Part shown: positions 26,578 to 34,439 of the stretch, in pieces
How the letters are laid out: every line of letters begins with the position of its first letter
How positions within the stretch are numbered: position 1 is the first letter of the stretch
From: Amycolatopsis alkalitolerans
GTDB lineage: Bacteria; Actinomycetota; Actinomycetes; Mycobacteriales; Pseudonocardiaceae
DNA: 64,000 bases
Assembly (NCBI RefSeq): GCF_006152065.1
Contig: NZ_VDFW01000029.1
Coordinates: 1-64,000, forward strand
Reading direction: 5' to 3'
Notes under the pieces: generated by a model
Databases searched by the model: none
What the model was told of the DNA's origin: nothing
Seen by the model: only the letters and a program-made list of their open reading frames with translations
Made by a program: the position numbers and the translations under genes

Positions 26578-28632
26578 GTGCCGACCATTCCGTGGCTGCA
26601 CCACGACCCCAACCCGGGTGCCGCGGCGCACCTGATCTGTTTCCCCTACTCCGGCGCGCCCGTAACACTGTTCGATGTCTGGCGCATACCGGGAATCGAC
26701 GTGCTCCCGGTGATCCTGCCCGGGCGAGGGCCGCGAGGCCACGAACCGTTCGCGCGGTCCTTGCGCACGCTTGCCGAGGAGATCGCCGACGAGGTCATCC
26801 CGCGGCTCACCGGCCGGTACTACTTCCTCGGCCACTCGATGGGCGCGTGGCTCGCGCATGCCGTCACCACTGTCCTCGCCGAACGCGTCTCCCCCGGCCC
26901 GGAGCGGCTGTTCATCCTGTCGGCCCCGCCACCACACCTACCGCCGCGCCGCTTCTCGTCTCTGCACGGGCTGCCCGATGATGACATCGTCGCCGAAGTC
27001 ATCGGGCTTGGCGGGGCGCCCGAGTCGGCCCGCGACGCGATTCGCGCCAATGTCGACGTGATCCGCGCCGATGCCACCGCGGTCGGTCACTACCGTCCCG
27101 TGCGACACATGCTGCCCTGCCCGATCACGGTCATCAGCGGGACCAGCGACCCCCTGTTCGAGCTGGGTGACCTCGTCGGGTGGCGTGAAACCACGCACGC
27201 CAATGTCTCGCTCCACTTGCTCGAGGCCGGACACTTCACCGTCACCGAACAGCGTGACGAGATCATCCGCATCGCCGCACGCGATACGCACGCCTCTGCC
27301 CGCCACATCGACCCGATCGCGGTGATCGGCATGGCCTGCCGCCTTCCCGGAGCCAGCAACCCCGCCGAGTTCTGGGACCTGCTCCGCGACGGCCGCGCCG
27401 CCGTCGGGCCGGTGCCTGCCGACCGCGTCACCAACCCCCACGAGCCGATCATGCGGGCCGGCGGGTTCGTTACCGACGTGGACCAGTTCGATGCCGAACA
27501 CTTCGGATTCAGCGCCCGGGAGGCACACCGCTCCGATCCGAGGTTGCGGCTGCTGCTCATGGCCGTGCAGGAGGCCATCGACGACGCCGGGCTCGCCCCG
27601 CCCGATATCGCGGGACCCCGCACCGGGATCTGGGTGGGCGAGAGCCATTCCGACTACTGGGATCTGTCCGTGCCCGTCGTGCCGCCGAACATCTACTCGC
27701 TGTCCGGCGGAGGGCTGAAGAGCTTCCTGTCCGGCAGGGTGTCGTATTTCTTCGACCTCCAAGGCCCGAGCATCACGCTCGACACCTCCTGCTCGGCGTC
27801 GCTCACCGCGATCCACACCGCGTGCCAGGCCCTGCGCAACGGGGAAGTGGACGCCGCGTTCGCCGCCGGGGCACACCTCATCCTCAACCCCGACGCCGGA
27901 CCGTCACACGGCCTTGCGAAGGCCCTGTCCCCACGGGGCCGTTCCGCGTTCGCCAGCGCCGACGCCGACGGCTACGCCCGAGCCGAAGGCATCGCGGTCA
28001 TCCTGCTCAAACGACTCCCCGACGCGGTTCGCGACCGCGACCCGATCCACGCGGTCATCGAAGGATCCGCCATCAACGCCAATGGCCAATCCGGCCGCAA
28101 CATCGTCACCACCAGCGCACCCGGGCAGGTTCGCATGATGCGCGAAGCCCTCGCTGACGCCGGCTGCCACCCCAGCGAGATCGGATACATCGAAGCACAC
28201 GGACCCGGTACCACCGTCGGAGACAGCGTCGAACTCACGGCCCTGCACGAGGTGTATGGAGCGAACCCCCACCCGTGCCTCGTCGGGTCGGTGAAGACCA
28301 ACATCGGGCACCTCGAACCGGCCGCCGGGATCGCCGGGTTCATCAAAGCCGTCCTCGCGCTGCAACACGGGAGGGTTCCCGCCTCGCTACACCACAACGC
28401 ACCCGCGCTAGCCATCGATTGGGACCACTCCGCGCTGCGCGTACCGACCGCGGTGGAGCCGTGGCCGTTCGACGGCCGTCGCCGCGCCGCCGTCTCCTCA
28501 TTCGGGCTCTCCGGCGCGAACGCTCACGCCATCATCGCCGCCCCACCCACCCGAACCGGGTCGCGACCACGTCACCCGCAGCGCTCCTGGAACCTCCGCC
28601 GCTACTGGTACAGCGAGGTACTCGCCCGATGA
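26578..28632 (+). CDS. Type II thioesterase fused to a PKS-type ketosynthase
   Basis: From GTG 26578 (preceded by GGAGAGGA) the 684-residue protein has two parts. Residues 1 to about 245 are an alpha/beta thioesterase of the TEII type: opening HLICFPYSGAP, nucleophile Ser87 in GHSMGAW, and AGHFTVTEQ near its end. Residues from about 250 are a modular-PKS-type ketosynthase: DPIAVIGMACRLPGASNPAEFWDLL, Cys405 (DTSCSAS), His541 (EAHGPGT) and His578 (NIGHLEP). All catalytic residues are present. No AT, KR or ACP domain follows. An N-terminal TE on a lone KS is an unusual order; the frame is continuous, so this is a true fusion. Confidence 0.9.
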   Translation: MPTIPWLHHDPNPGAAAHLICFPYSGAPVTLFDVWRIPGIDVLPVILPGRGPRGHEPFARSLRTLAEEIADEVIPRLTGRYYFLGHSMGAWLAHAVTTVLAERVSPGPERLFILSAPPPHLPPRRFSSLHGLPDDDIVAEVIGLGGAPESARDAIRANVDVIRADATAVGHYRPVRHMLPCPITVISGTSDPLFELGDLVGWRETTHANVSLHLLEAGHFTVTEQRDEIIRIAARDTHASARHIDPIAVIGMACRLPGASNPAEFWDLLRDGRAAVGPVPADRVTNPHEPIMRAGGFVTDVDQFDAEHFGFSAREAHRSDPRLRLLLMAVQEAIDDAGLAPPDIAGPRTGIWVGESHSDYWDLSVPVVPPNIYSLSGGGLKSFLSGRVSYFFDLQGPSITLDTSCSASLTAIHTACQALRNGEVDAAFAAGAHLILNPDAGPSHGLAKALSPRGRSAFASADADGYARAEGIAVILLKRLPDAVRDRDPIHAVIEGSAINANGQSGRNIVTTSAPGQVRMMREALADAGCHPSEIGYIEAHGPGTTVGDSVELTALHEVYGANPHPCLVGSVKTNIGHLEPAAGIAGFIKAVLALQHGRVPASLHHNAPALAIDWDHSALRVPTAVEPWPFDGRRRAAVSSFGLSGANAHAIIAAPPTRTGSRPRHPQRSWNLRRYWYSEVLAR

Positions 28633-30365
28633 CACCCAACCCGATCTTCGGTGACCGCATGCCCGTGTGGGCCGAACTCGACGAACTCCTCGACAAACCC
28701 GAATTCGACCTCAGCCGCACCGGGATCAACGCCACCTACCAGCGCCTCCAAGCCTTCGGCCGGGTACTCGGACCGGCTACGGAAGTACATCGCGACGCCG
28801 AAAGACTCATGGCGGGAATGGAGTGGGCCGGGATCATAGACCCCGCGATGATGCACGCCGCGATGGTGCACTACGGGGTCGCCACCACCGCCCTCGTCGA
28901 ATGCGGCCGCCCCGGTGGCGACCTCGACCCCCTCATCGCCGACCTCGACACCATGGACGCGCCCGGCGCGATCGTGGCCACCGAACTCGGGCGCGGCGGA
29001 TCACAGGTCAATATCCGCACCGAGGCCCGCTACCACCGCGACCGCTCCTCCTTCATCTTGCACACCCCCGACGACACCGCATTGAAGATCATGCCCAACG
29101 TCGGCTGGACCGGACTTGCCCGGACGGCCGTCGTCAACGCGCGGCTCATCGTCGATGATACGGACCACGGGGTGCACGCCTTCGCATTCCGATTCCCGCA
29201 CCCGCAAGCGCGGGTCACCGTGCTTCCCGGCGGGGCTCCGGTGCCGCTGGACTACTCAGTGATCCGCTTCCAGCACGCCGAGATCCCTTTCGGCTACTGG
29301 CTTTCCGACACCGCCACCATCACCGGCACCGGCGTCAACGACCCCCTTCCGGCCGGACAGCGTCTGGCGCGGTCCCTCAGCGGCGTCAACGCCGCCGTTA
29401 CCTCAGCCGCAGTCGCCCTTGCTTCTGCCACCCGCGCCGCGGTCGCCATAGCCGCCCGGTACAACACACAACGCCTCATCGGCTACCCCGGCACACCCAC
29501 GCTCGGGTTCTCCACCCACCGTGCCCAACTCGCCTCAGCGGTCGCCCACGTCTACGCCACCGGTTTCTACGTTGACAAAGTCCGCCGGGACTTCATCAAC
29601 GAACGTCTCAGTACCGCAGCCACCGGCACGCCCCAACAAGTCGAGCACGCCAGCTACGCGCCCTGGCTCGCCGCCAACCGCGACCGCACCCTCGCCAAGG
29701 TAGCCGCCACGACCACTCTCGAAGGCATTGGCGCCACGTGCAGACGCCTCTGCGGTTTCCAAGGCGTCCTGCACGCCAACCGAATCGCCGTCTACGAGGA
29801 CATGGCCCGCAGCTTCCACGCCGCCGGTGGCGACACCCGGCTCCTGCTGCTGGAAGCCGGGAGACAACTCATCGAAGGAACCAGCGCCCCCGCACGCAGC
29901 GCGCCCGGCATCGGCATGGGCGACTCGCGCTCAGTCTGCCGCCTCGTCTCTGTCCACGAACGCGTCCTCGCCGACCAACTGCGGCACCGCATCAACCACG
30001 ACGACGCAGGTGATCACCTCCACGACATCGAGCGCCTGGCCCGCGTGCACATCGTGCGCCGCACCCTGCAGGAATTCCATCAAGCGGCAACGAACTCCGA
30101 AGGCCGGTGGCGCACCGTCCTCGACTCCGCACGACACCTCTACGGAATCGACGCCCTGCTGGACTCGGCCGGCTGGCACCTCAACCACGGCTCATTGCAC
30201 CCCGGCGACCTCGACGTGCTACACAACGCCCACGCTGCCGCCGCCGAAGACGTCGCCCGACACCTCGACGCGCTCATCGACGGGCTCGCAGTTCCCCCCG
30301 GACGCGTCGGCGGGTTCATCGGACGAACCGACTACATCGACCGCGTCGCCGCACTGGTCCGATAG
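28629..30365 (+). CDS. Acyl-CoA oxidase/dehydrogenase homologue lacking the usual catalytic Glu
   Basis: The 578-residue flavoprotein homologue starts at ATG 28629, overlapping the previous stop by 4 bp. The middle domain (PGAIVATELGRGGSQVNI...) and the C-terminal helical region (TTTLEGIGATCRRLCGFQG) match acyl-CoA oxidases in order and length. The motif that should read like FEGDNTVLL reads FHAAGGDTRLLLL, so Gly400 occupies the position of the catalytic glutamate. In this cluster it may act on an ACP- or CoA-bound chain made by the two ketosynthases. Either another residue is the base or the reaction is not classical dehydrogenation. Confidence 0.8.
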   Translation: MTPNPIFGDRMPVWAELDELLDKPEFDLSRTGINATYQRLQAFGRVLGPATEVHRDAERLMAGMEWAGIIDPAMMHAAMVHYGVATTALVECGRPGGDLDPLIADLDTMDAPGAIVATELGRGGSQVNIRTEARYHRDRSSFILHTPDDTALKIMPNVGWTGLARTAVVNARLIVDDTDHGVHAFAFRFPHPQARVTVLPGGAPVPLDYSVIRFQHAEIPFGYWLSDTATITGTGVNDPLPAGQRLARSLSGVNAAVTSAAVALASATRAAVAIAARYNTQRLIGYPGTPTLGFSTHRAQLASAVAHVYATGFYVDKVRRDFINERLSTAATGTPQQVEHASYAPWLAANRDRTLAKVAATTTLEGIGATCRRLCGFQGVLHANRIAVYEDMARSFHAAGGDTRLLLLEAGRQLIEGTSAPARSAPGIGMGDSRSVCRLVSVHERVLADQLRHRINHDDAGDHLHDIERLARVHIVRRTLQEFHQAATNSEGRWRTVLDSARHLYGIDALLDSAGWHLNHGSLHPGDLDVLHNAHAAAAEDVARHLDALIDGLAVPPGRVGGFIGRTDYIDRVAALVR

Positions 30366-30531
30366 CCTGTGCCGCCCGAGGCCCCAGCCCGTGACACCCT
30401 CGACCCGAGGGCGTCACGTCACACCGCCCGAGCCGGTGCCCGACTGTCAACGCTGACCATCACCAACCCATCGACATTGCCCATCCATCACGCGATCACG
30501 CCCCTCGCCCCCAGAGTCTCGACCTCCTCAC

Positions 30532-30590
30532 CTAATGGGAGCTACCGGGCCAGCCAGTAGGGCAGACTCGGTGCCGGTAGCTCCCATTAG
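30532..30590. repeat. 17-bp perfect inverted repeat
   Basis: CTAATGGGAGCTACCGG (30532-30548) and CCGGTAGCTCCCATTAG (30574-30590) are perfect complements around a 25-base loop. It lies about 165 bp after the end of the oxidase homologue and just before the recombinase relic. No T-run follows, so it does not look like a classic terminator; it could be the end of a mobile element or a recombination site. Confidence 0.85.
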
Positions 30591-30613
30591 ACATCCCAGG
30601 AGCTGGGATGTCT
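30589..30613. repeat. 11-bp perfect hairpin abutting the preceding repeat
   Basis: AGACATCCCAG (30589-30599) and CTGGGATGTCT (30603-30613) pair around a GAG loop. Its first two bases are the last two of the 17-bp repeat, so the two palindromes are fused end to end. The recombinase frame opens immediately after it. Confidence 0.85.
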
Positions 30614-30615
30614 GA

Positions 30616-31788
30616 CAGGTCGAGCTCCTCCATGGGTCTGTAGGCGGGTACCGCCCCCACGGCTACGAAGTCGGCAGCAGCGGCAAGCTCACCATCGTCG
30701 ACGACGAGAAGCCCGTCGTGGAACGCATCTTCACCACCTATGTCCGCGACAAACTCGGTGCAGCCGCCATTGCCAAACGCCTCACCGCCGACGGCTACCG
30801 CACCAAAGCCGGGAACCCCTGGTCCCAAGCCGCCGTGCTCGTCGTGCTGCGCAACCGCACCTACCTCGGCGAGATCTGGTTCCGCGACCGCTGGTACAAA
30901 GCCGAGGATCACCACCCGGCGATCATCGGCGAAGAGCTGTTCAACGACGCCCAGGACATCCTCGACGCCCGCGGCGAAGCCACTACCCACCGCGCCGTCG
31001 CCAACTCCGATTACTACCTGGCCGGGCGCCTGTTCTGCAGCCACTGCGGCAAGCGCTACCTCGGCACCGCTGCCAACGGCAACAAATACCGCTACCGCTA
31101 CTACACCTGCTTCACCCGACACCGCTACGGCACCGAACACTGCTCCGCCGACCGGCTACCCGCCGACCAACTCGAACACGCCGTACTGACCTCACTGCTC
31201 GACCCCCTGACCCGCAGCGACCTCATCGAGCAGAGCCTGGCCAACACCGCCAGCGAGGTCGACGACCAACGCGCGACCTACACCGCCGAACTCGCCGCCA
31301 TCGAACGCGACATCGCCAAGAACGAGGACGCCATCGACCGCTACCTCACCGCGTTCGAGAACGGCACGATGGACGAGGAAACCTGCTCGCCTCGAGTCAA
31401 GAAACTTGCTACCCAGCTCACCGAACAACGCGCTCGCCGCGACGAACTCGGACTGCTGATCGACGAGGCCACCGCGCCGGAAATGCCCGACACCAGCGCC
31501 CTGGAAACCCTGCGCGCGGACGTCGAAGCCGCAGCCGACGCTGGCAGCGACGAAGCCCTCCGCCGCGTCATACAAACCTTCGTCCACCGAGTGGACATCA
31601 CCAGCCGCGAAACGGCTGCGCCCACGTTCATCATCCCCGGCGACGCCAATGTGCCAACCCAACGCTCCGCAGCCGCGTCACCAGGCACGACTACGGAGCG
31701 AAAGGTTCGCACATTGCCTGGATCGGTGCCCTCGGCAGGATTCGAACCTGCGACACCTGCCTCCGGAGGGCAGTGCTCTATCCCCTGA
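30616..31788 (+). pseudogene. Large serine recombinase lacking its catalytic domain
   Basis: The frame begins directly after the fused palindromes. It reads GGYRPHGYEVGSSGKLTIVDDE, the segment that normally follows the catalytic domain of large serine recombinases. Then come VVERIFTTYV, the recombinase domain (AIAKRLTADGYRTKAGNPWS), and a zinc-ribbon (CSHCGKRY...YYTC...HRYGTEHC) followed by a coiled-coil stretch. The N-terminal resolvase domain with the nucleophilic Ser is absent. The last codons run antisense through tRNA-Arg (SAGFEPATPASGGQCSIP), so the natural C-terminus is uncertain. It is a relic of an integrated element. Confidence 0.85.
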
Positions 31789-31799
31789 GCTACGAGGGC
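31727..31799 (-). tRNA. tRNA-Arg (anticodon CCG)
   Basis: The minus strand folds into a cloverleaf: acceptor GCCCTCG/CGAGGGC, D arm TAGCTCAGGGGATAGAGCA, anticodon stem CTGCC/GGCAG with loop CTCCGGA (CCG at plus positions 31764-31766), and T arm CAGG-TTCGAAT-CCTG. No CCA is encoded. The 3' end faces the recombinase relic, the usual side for integration into tRNA genes. Confidence 0.97.
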
Positions 31800-31897
31800 G
31801 CATCGCTGCGCGACGTAAAGAGCCTAGCGCATGCTCCCGGTCACCTGGTGGGCACCCCATGCGGAAAAAGGCGCCACGCGGTACCGTCCACGCGAAG

Positions 31898-31909
31898 TTA
31901 GGCTAGCCT
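31898..31909. promoter_or_regulatory. Possible metalloregulator operator upstream of the CDF gene
   Basis: TTAGGCTAGCCT contains the perfect palindrome AGGCTAGCCT. Its left two-thirds match the DtxR/IdeR iron-box pattern (TWAGGTWAGSCT), but the right arm does not. ATGCGCAT, another palindrome, follows within 25 bp. It lies about 56 bp before the ATG of a metal exporter, so metal-dependent control is plausible but unproven. Confidence 0.3.
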
Positions 31910-31964
31910 GTATTGCACATATGCGCATGTCGCTATAACTTCACCGGGAAAGGAGGGCCACCGC

Positions 31965-32873
31965 ATGGACCATGGTCACGGACACGGCGTGTCGAGCGCG
32001 TCCGGCCGGCATCTGCCCCGCCTTGTCGCGGCGCTGGCGATCGGCGCTGCCTTCCTTGTGCTCGAGATCGTGGTCGGCGTCCTGACCGGCTCCCTCGCCC
32101 TCATCTCCGACGCCGCCCACATGCTCACCGACGTGTTCGGGCTCGCGATGGCGCTGACGGCGGTCATGCTCGCGCGGCGCAGCGGCCCGACGTACCGGCG
32201 CACCTTCGGCCTCTACCGCGCCGAGGTGCTCGCCGCGCTGGGCAATGCCCTCCTGCTCTTCGGCGTCGCCGCGTACGTGCTCGTCGAGGCGATCGGGCGC
32301 GTCGCGCACCCGCCCGAGGTGCCGGGTCTGCCCGTGCTCCTCACGGCCTCGGCCGGGCTCCTCGCCAATATCGCCGCGTTCGCGCTCCTGCGCCGCGGCG
32401 CCAAAGAGAGCCTCAACGTCCGCGGCGCGTACCTCGAGGTCCTGGCCGACCTCATCGGTTCCGTCGGCGTCCTGGTGAGCGGCGCGATCACGCTCACCAC
32501 CGGCTGGCGTTACGCCGACCCGATCATCGGTGTCGCGATCGGCCTCTTCGTGCTCCCGCGCACGGCCGTGCTCGCGCGCCGGGCACTGCGGATCCTCTTC
32601 CAGCACGCCCCCGCCGAGGTCGACGTCGAAGGTATCGCGGCCGGGCTCACCGCGCTCGCCGGCGTCCGCGACGTGCACGACCTGCACGTGTGGACCCTGA
32701 CCTCGGGTATGGAGGTCGCCTCGGCGCACCTGGCCGTCGAACAGCACGCCGAACCCGCCCAAGTCCTTGCCCAGGCCCAGAATCTGCTCGCGAACGGCTA
32801 CCACATCAAGCACGCCACCCTGCAGGTCGAGCCGTGCGAATCCGCCAAGCGGTGCGAAGAGCTTTCCTGGTGA
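31965..32873 (+). CDS. Cation diffusion facilitator (zinc/cadmium/cobalt exporter, CzcD type)
   Basis: This 302-residue membrane protein exports divalent metal ions by proton antiport. It begins with a His-rich MDHGHGHG segment. Six membrane helices follow, including ALISDAAHMLTDVFGLAMA and LEVLADLIGSVGVLVSG, which carry the metal-binding His/Asp pairs of helices 2 and 5. The C-terminal cytoplasmic domain has DVHDLHVWTLTSGMEVASAHL. AAAGGAGGG precedes the ATG. It is the first intact gene on the core side of tRNA-Arg. The ion specificity is not certain. Confidence 0.9.
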   Translation: MDHGHGHGVSSASGRHLPRLVAALAIGAAFLVLEIVVGVLTGSLALISDAAHMLTDVFGLAMALTAVMLARRSGPTYRRTFGLYRAEVLAALGNALLLFGVAAYVLVEAIGRVAHPPEVPGLPVLLTASAGLLANIAAFALLRRGAKESLNVRGAYLEVLADLIGSVGVLVSGAITLTTGWRYADPIIGVAIGLFVLPRTAVLARRALRILFQHAPAEVDVEGIAAGLTALAGVRDVHDLHVWTLTSGMEVASAHLAVEQHAEPAQVLAQAQNLLANGYHIKHATLQVEPCESAKRCEELSW

Positions 32874-32874
32874 G

Positions 32875-33546
32875 CTACAGCGGCTGCGCGTTGCGCGCCG
32901 TGAGCATCTGCTTCATCAGCACCATTTCCGCGCCCTGCGAGTCGAGCATGCTCTGCGTCAGCGTCTTCACCGCCGCCACCGACGTGTGATCGTGCGCGTA
33001 CTGCGCCATCCCCGCGCCGCCCTGGTGGTGCCGCAACATCAGCTGCAGGAAGTACACGTCCAACTCCGCACCCGAGAGCGAACGCAGCTTCGCCAGCTCC
33101 GCGTTCGTCGCCATCCCGGGCATCGGCGCGTCACCGGCCGCCTGCATCCCCGCCATACCGTGCCCGGCCGGCTCCCGCATCCATGTCATGTACGCGCCGG
33201 GCGTCTGCTCGGGCTGGCCCCACAGCATTAGCCAGCCCTTCATCCGGCCCACCTGTTCCTGCTGCGTGCTCTGGATGTCGAAGGCCAGCTGCCGGACCTG
33301 CTGGTCGGTGCTGTGGTCCCGCGCCCAGTTCGCCATCGTCACGGCCTGCAGATGGTGCACCGACATGTCCTGCGCGAAGCCGACCTCCACCGAGCCGTCG
33401 CCAGGGACGGCTCGCTCGGCCGAGTTCAGCGCGCGCTGCGTCAGGAACATCCCGAGCGCCGCGCCGAGCAGCAGCACGGCGACCACAGCCGCGCCGACGG
33501 TGAGCGGGCGGACGCGCGTGGGCCGCGCCGAAGGCTCGGTCATCAC
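32875..33546 (-). CDS. DUF305 family membrane-anchored protein
   Basis: DUF305 proteins are His/Met-rich, ferritin-like helical proteins thought to bind metal, often copper. The 223-residue product has one N-terminal membrane anchor (residues 15-35) and an external domain with VEVGFAQDMSVHHLQAVTMA and YFLQLMLRHHQGGAGMAQYAHDH, the conserved His pairs of the family. A Met-rich loop lies between them. It overlaps the upstream DUF3105 gene by 4 bp, so the two are one operon, convergent with the CDF gene. Confidence 0.85.
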   Translation of the reverse strand: MMTEPSARPTRVRPLTVGAAVVAVLLLGAALGMFLTQRALNSAERAVPGDGSVEVGFAQDMSVHHLQAVTMANWARDHSTDQQVRQLAFDIQSTQQEQVGRMKGWLMLWGQPEQTPGAYMTWMREPAGHGMAGMQAAGDAPMPGMATNAELAKLRSLSGAELDVYFLQLMLRHHQGGAGMAQYAHDHTSVAAVKTLTQSMLDSQGAEMVLMKQMLTARNAQPL

Positions 33547-34349
33547 GGGGTTCCGGTGGTCGAGGGCATACCGGCTCCGGTTTCGGTCTGCGCGCCGTCC
33601 GAGCCCTGGTAGTCCATCGGTTTCGCGTCCGGCCCGGGCGTGGCCGGATCGAACGGCGGCGGGTTGTCCGGGTCGAACGCGCCGGGCCCGAGCGCGTCAC
33701 ACGAGGCGCCGACCTCGGGAGTCGTGTTCTGGTTCGTGCGCAGCGCGGTGACGAACTGGTCGATCCGCTCGTCGTCGGCGCTGTCCACCTTCAGCTGATG
33801 GCCCCAGGACTGCAGCGAGACCGGCTTGTCGAGGCCCGGGTACGGCGACAACATCGTGTACGGCTTGCCCTCGACCTTGGTCTTGAGCTTGTTCAGCGCG
33901 TCACCGGTGACCTGGTCCGGGTTGTAGGCGATCCACACCGCCCCGTGCTCGAGCGAGTGGACCATGTTCTCCGAGCGGACCGCCTTCGGGTACGCGATCC
34001 CGTTGCACGCCGCCCAGTAGCCGTCGTGCGGACCGCCGATCGGCGGGCTGTGGTCGTAGGCGACCCGCTCGGTCGGCAGCACGTGCACGCTGCCCTTGTA
34101 GCTGCCCGTCACGATGCCGGCAAGCCCCAGCGACGGGTCGTGGTTGGCGTCGGTGGGCGCCCAGTCGGCGAGCGCCCGCTTCGGCGCCGACTGCACGAGG
34201 TAGTAGGCGACGACCACCGCGGCGAGCGCCACGACGGCGACGACCGCGATAACCGTCGCCCACGGAAAACCGCGCCTGGTGACGACCGACGCGCGCGCCG
34301 CTTTGACGGCGTTCTTCGACGAGGCCTTCTTGTTCGTACCGCTGGCCAT
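33543..34349 (-). CDS. DUF3105 family membrane-anchored protein
   Basis: The 268-residue product has a basic cytoplasmic start, one membrane helix near residues 29-52, and an external domain with the DUF3105 signature: HVLPTERVAYDHSPPIGGPHDGYWAACNGIAY, then MVHSLEHGAVWIAYNPD and PYPGLDKPVSLQSWGHQL. Its C-terminal tail is Pro- and Asp-rich. The gene is followed with overlap by DUF305, a pairing common in actinobacteria. Function is unknown; the conserved His and Cys residues suggest metal binding. Confidence 0.85.
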   Translation of the reverse strand: MASGTNKKASSKNAVKAARASVVTRRGFPWATVIAVVAVVALAAVVVAYYLVQSAPKRALADWAPTDANHDPSLGLAGIVTGSYKGSVHVLPTERVAYDHSPPIGGPHDGYWAACNGIAYPKAVRSENMVHSLEHGAVWIAYNPDQVTGDALNKLKTKVEGKPYTMLSPYPGLDKPVSLQSWGHQLKVDSADDERIDQFVTALRTNQNTTPEVGASCDALGPGAFDPDNPPPFDPATPGPDAKPMDYQGSDGAQTETGAGMPSTTGTP

Positions 34350-34426
34350 GGTTCCCGCATCCGGTTGGTTCGAATTGTCCAGAGTGAGTGTAGGGACGGC
34401 ATGTCAGAGCGCTGTCAACCGCCACA

Positions 34427-34439
34427 TACACTCGCGTAG
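34427..34439 (+). promoter_or_regulatory. Candidate leaderless promoter of argS
   Basis: TACACT at 34427-34432 fits a -10 box (TAnnnT) and places transcription start at or beside the GTG at 34439. No Shine-Dalgarno sequence precedes that GTG. Both facts point to a leaderless mRNA, common in actinobacteria. The -35 region is weak. Confidence 0.45.

Noticed and set aside
31649..31906. Open frame over the tRNA region with GFEPATPAS-like or RDSNLRH-like peptides
   Set aside because: These peptides are the antisense translation of a tRNA gene, a well-known artefact.
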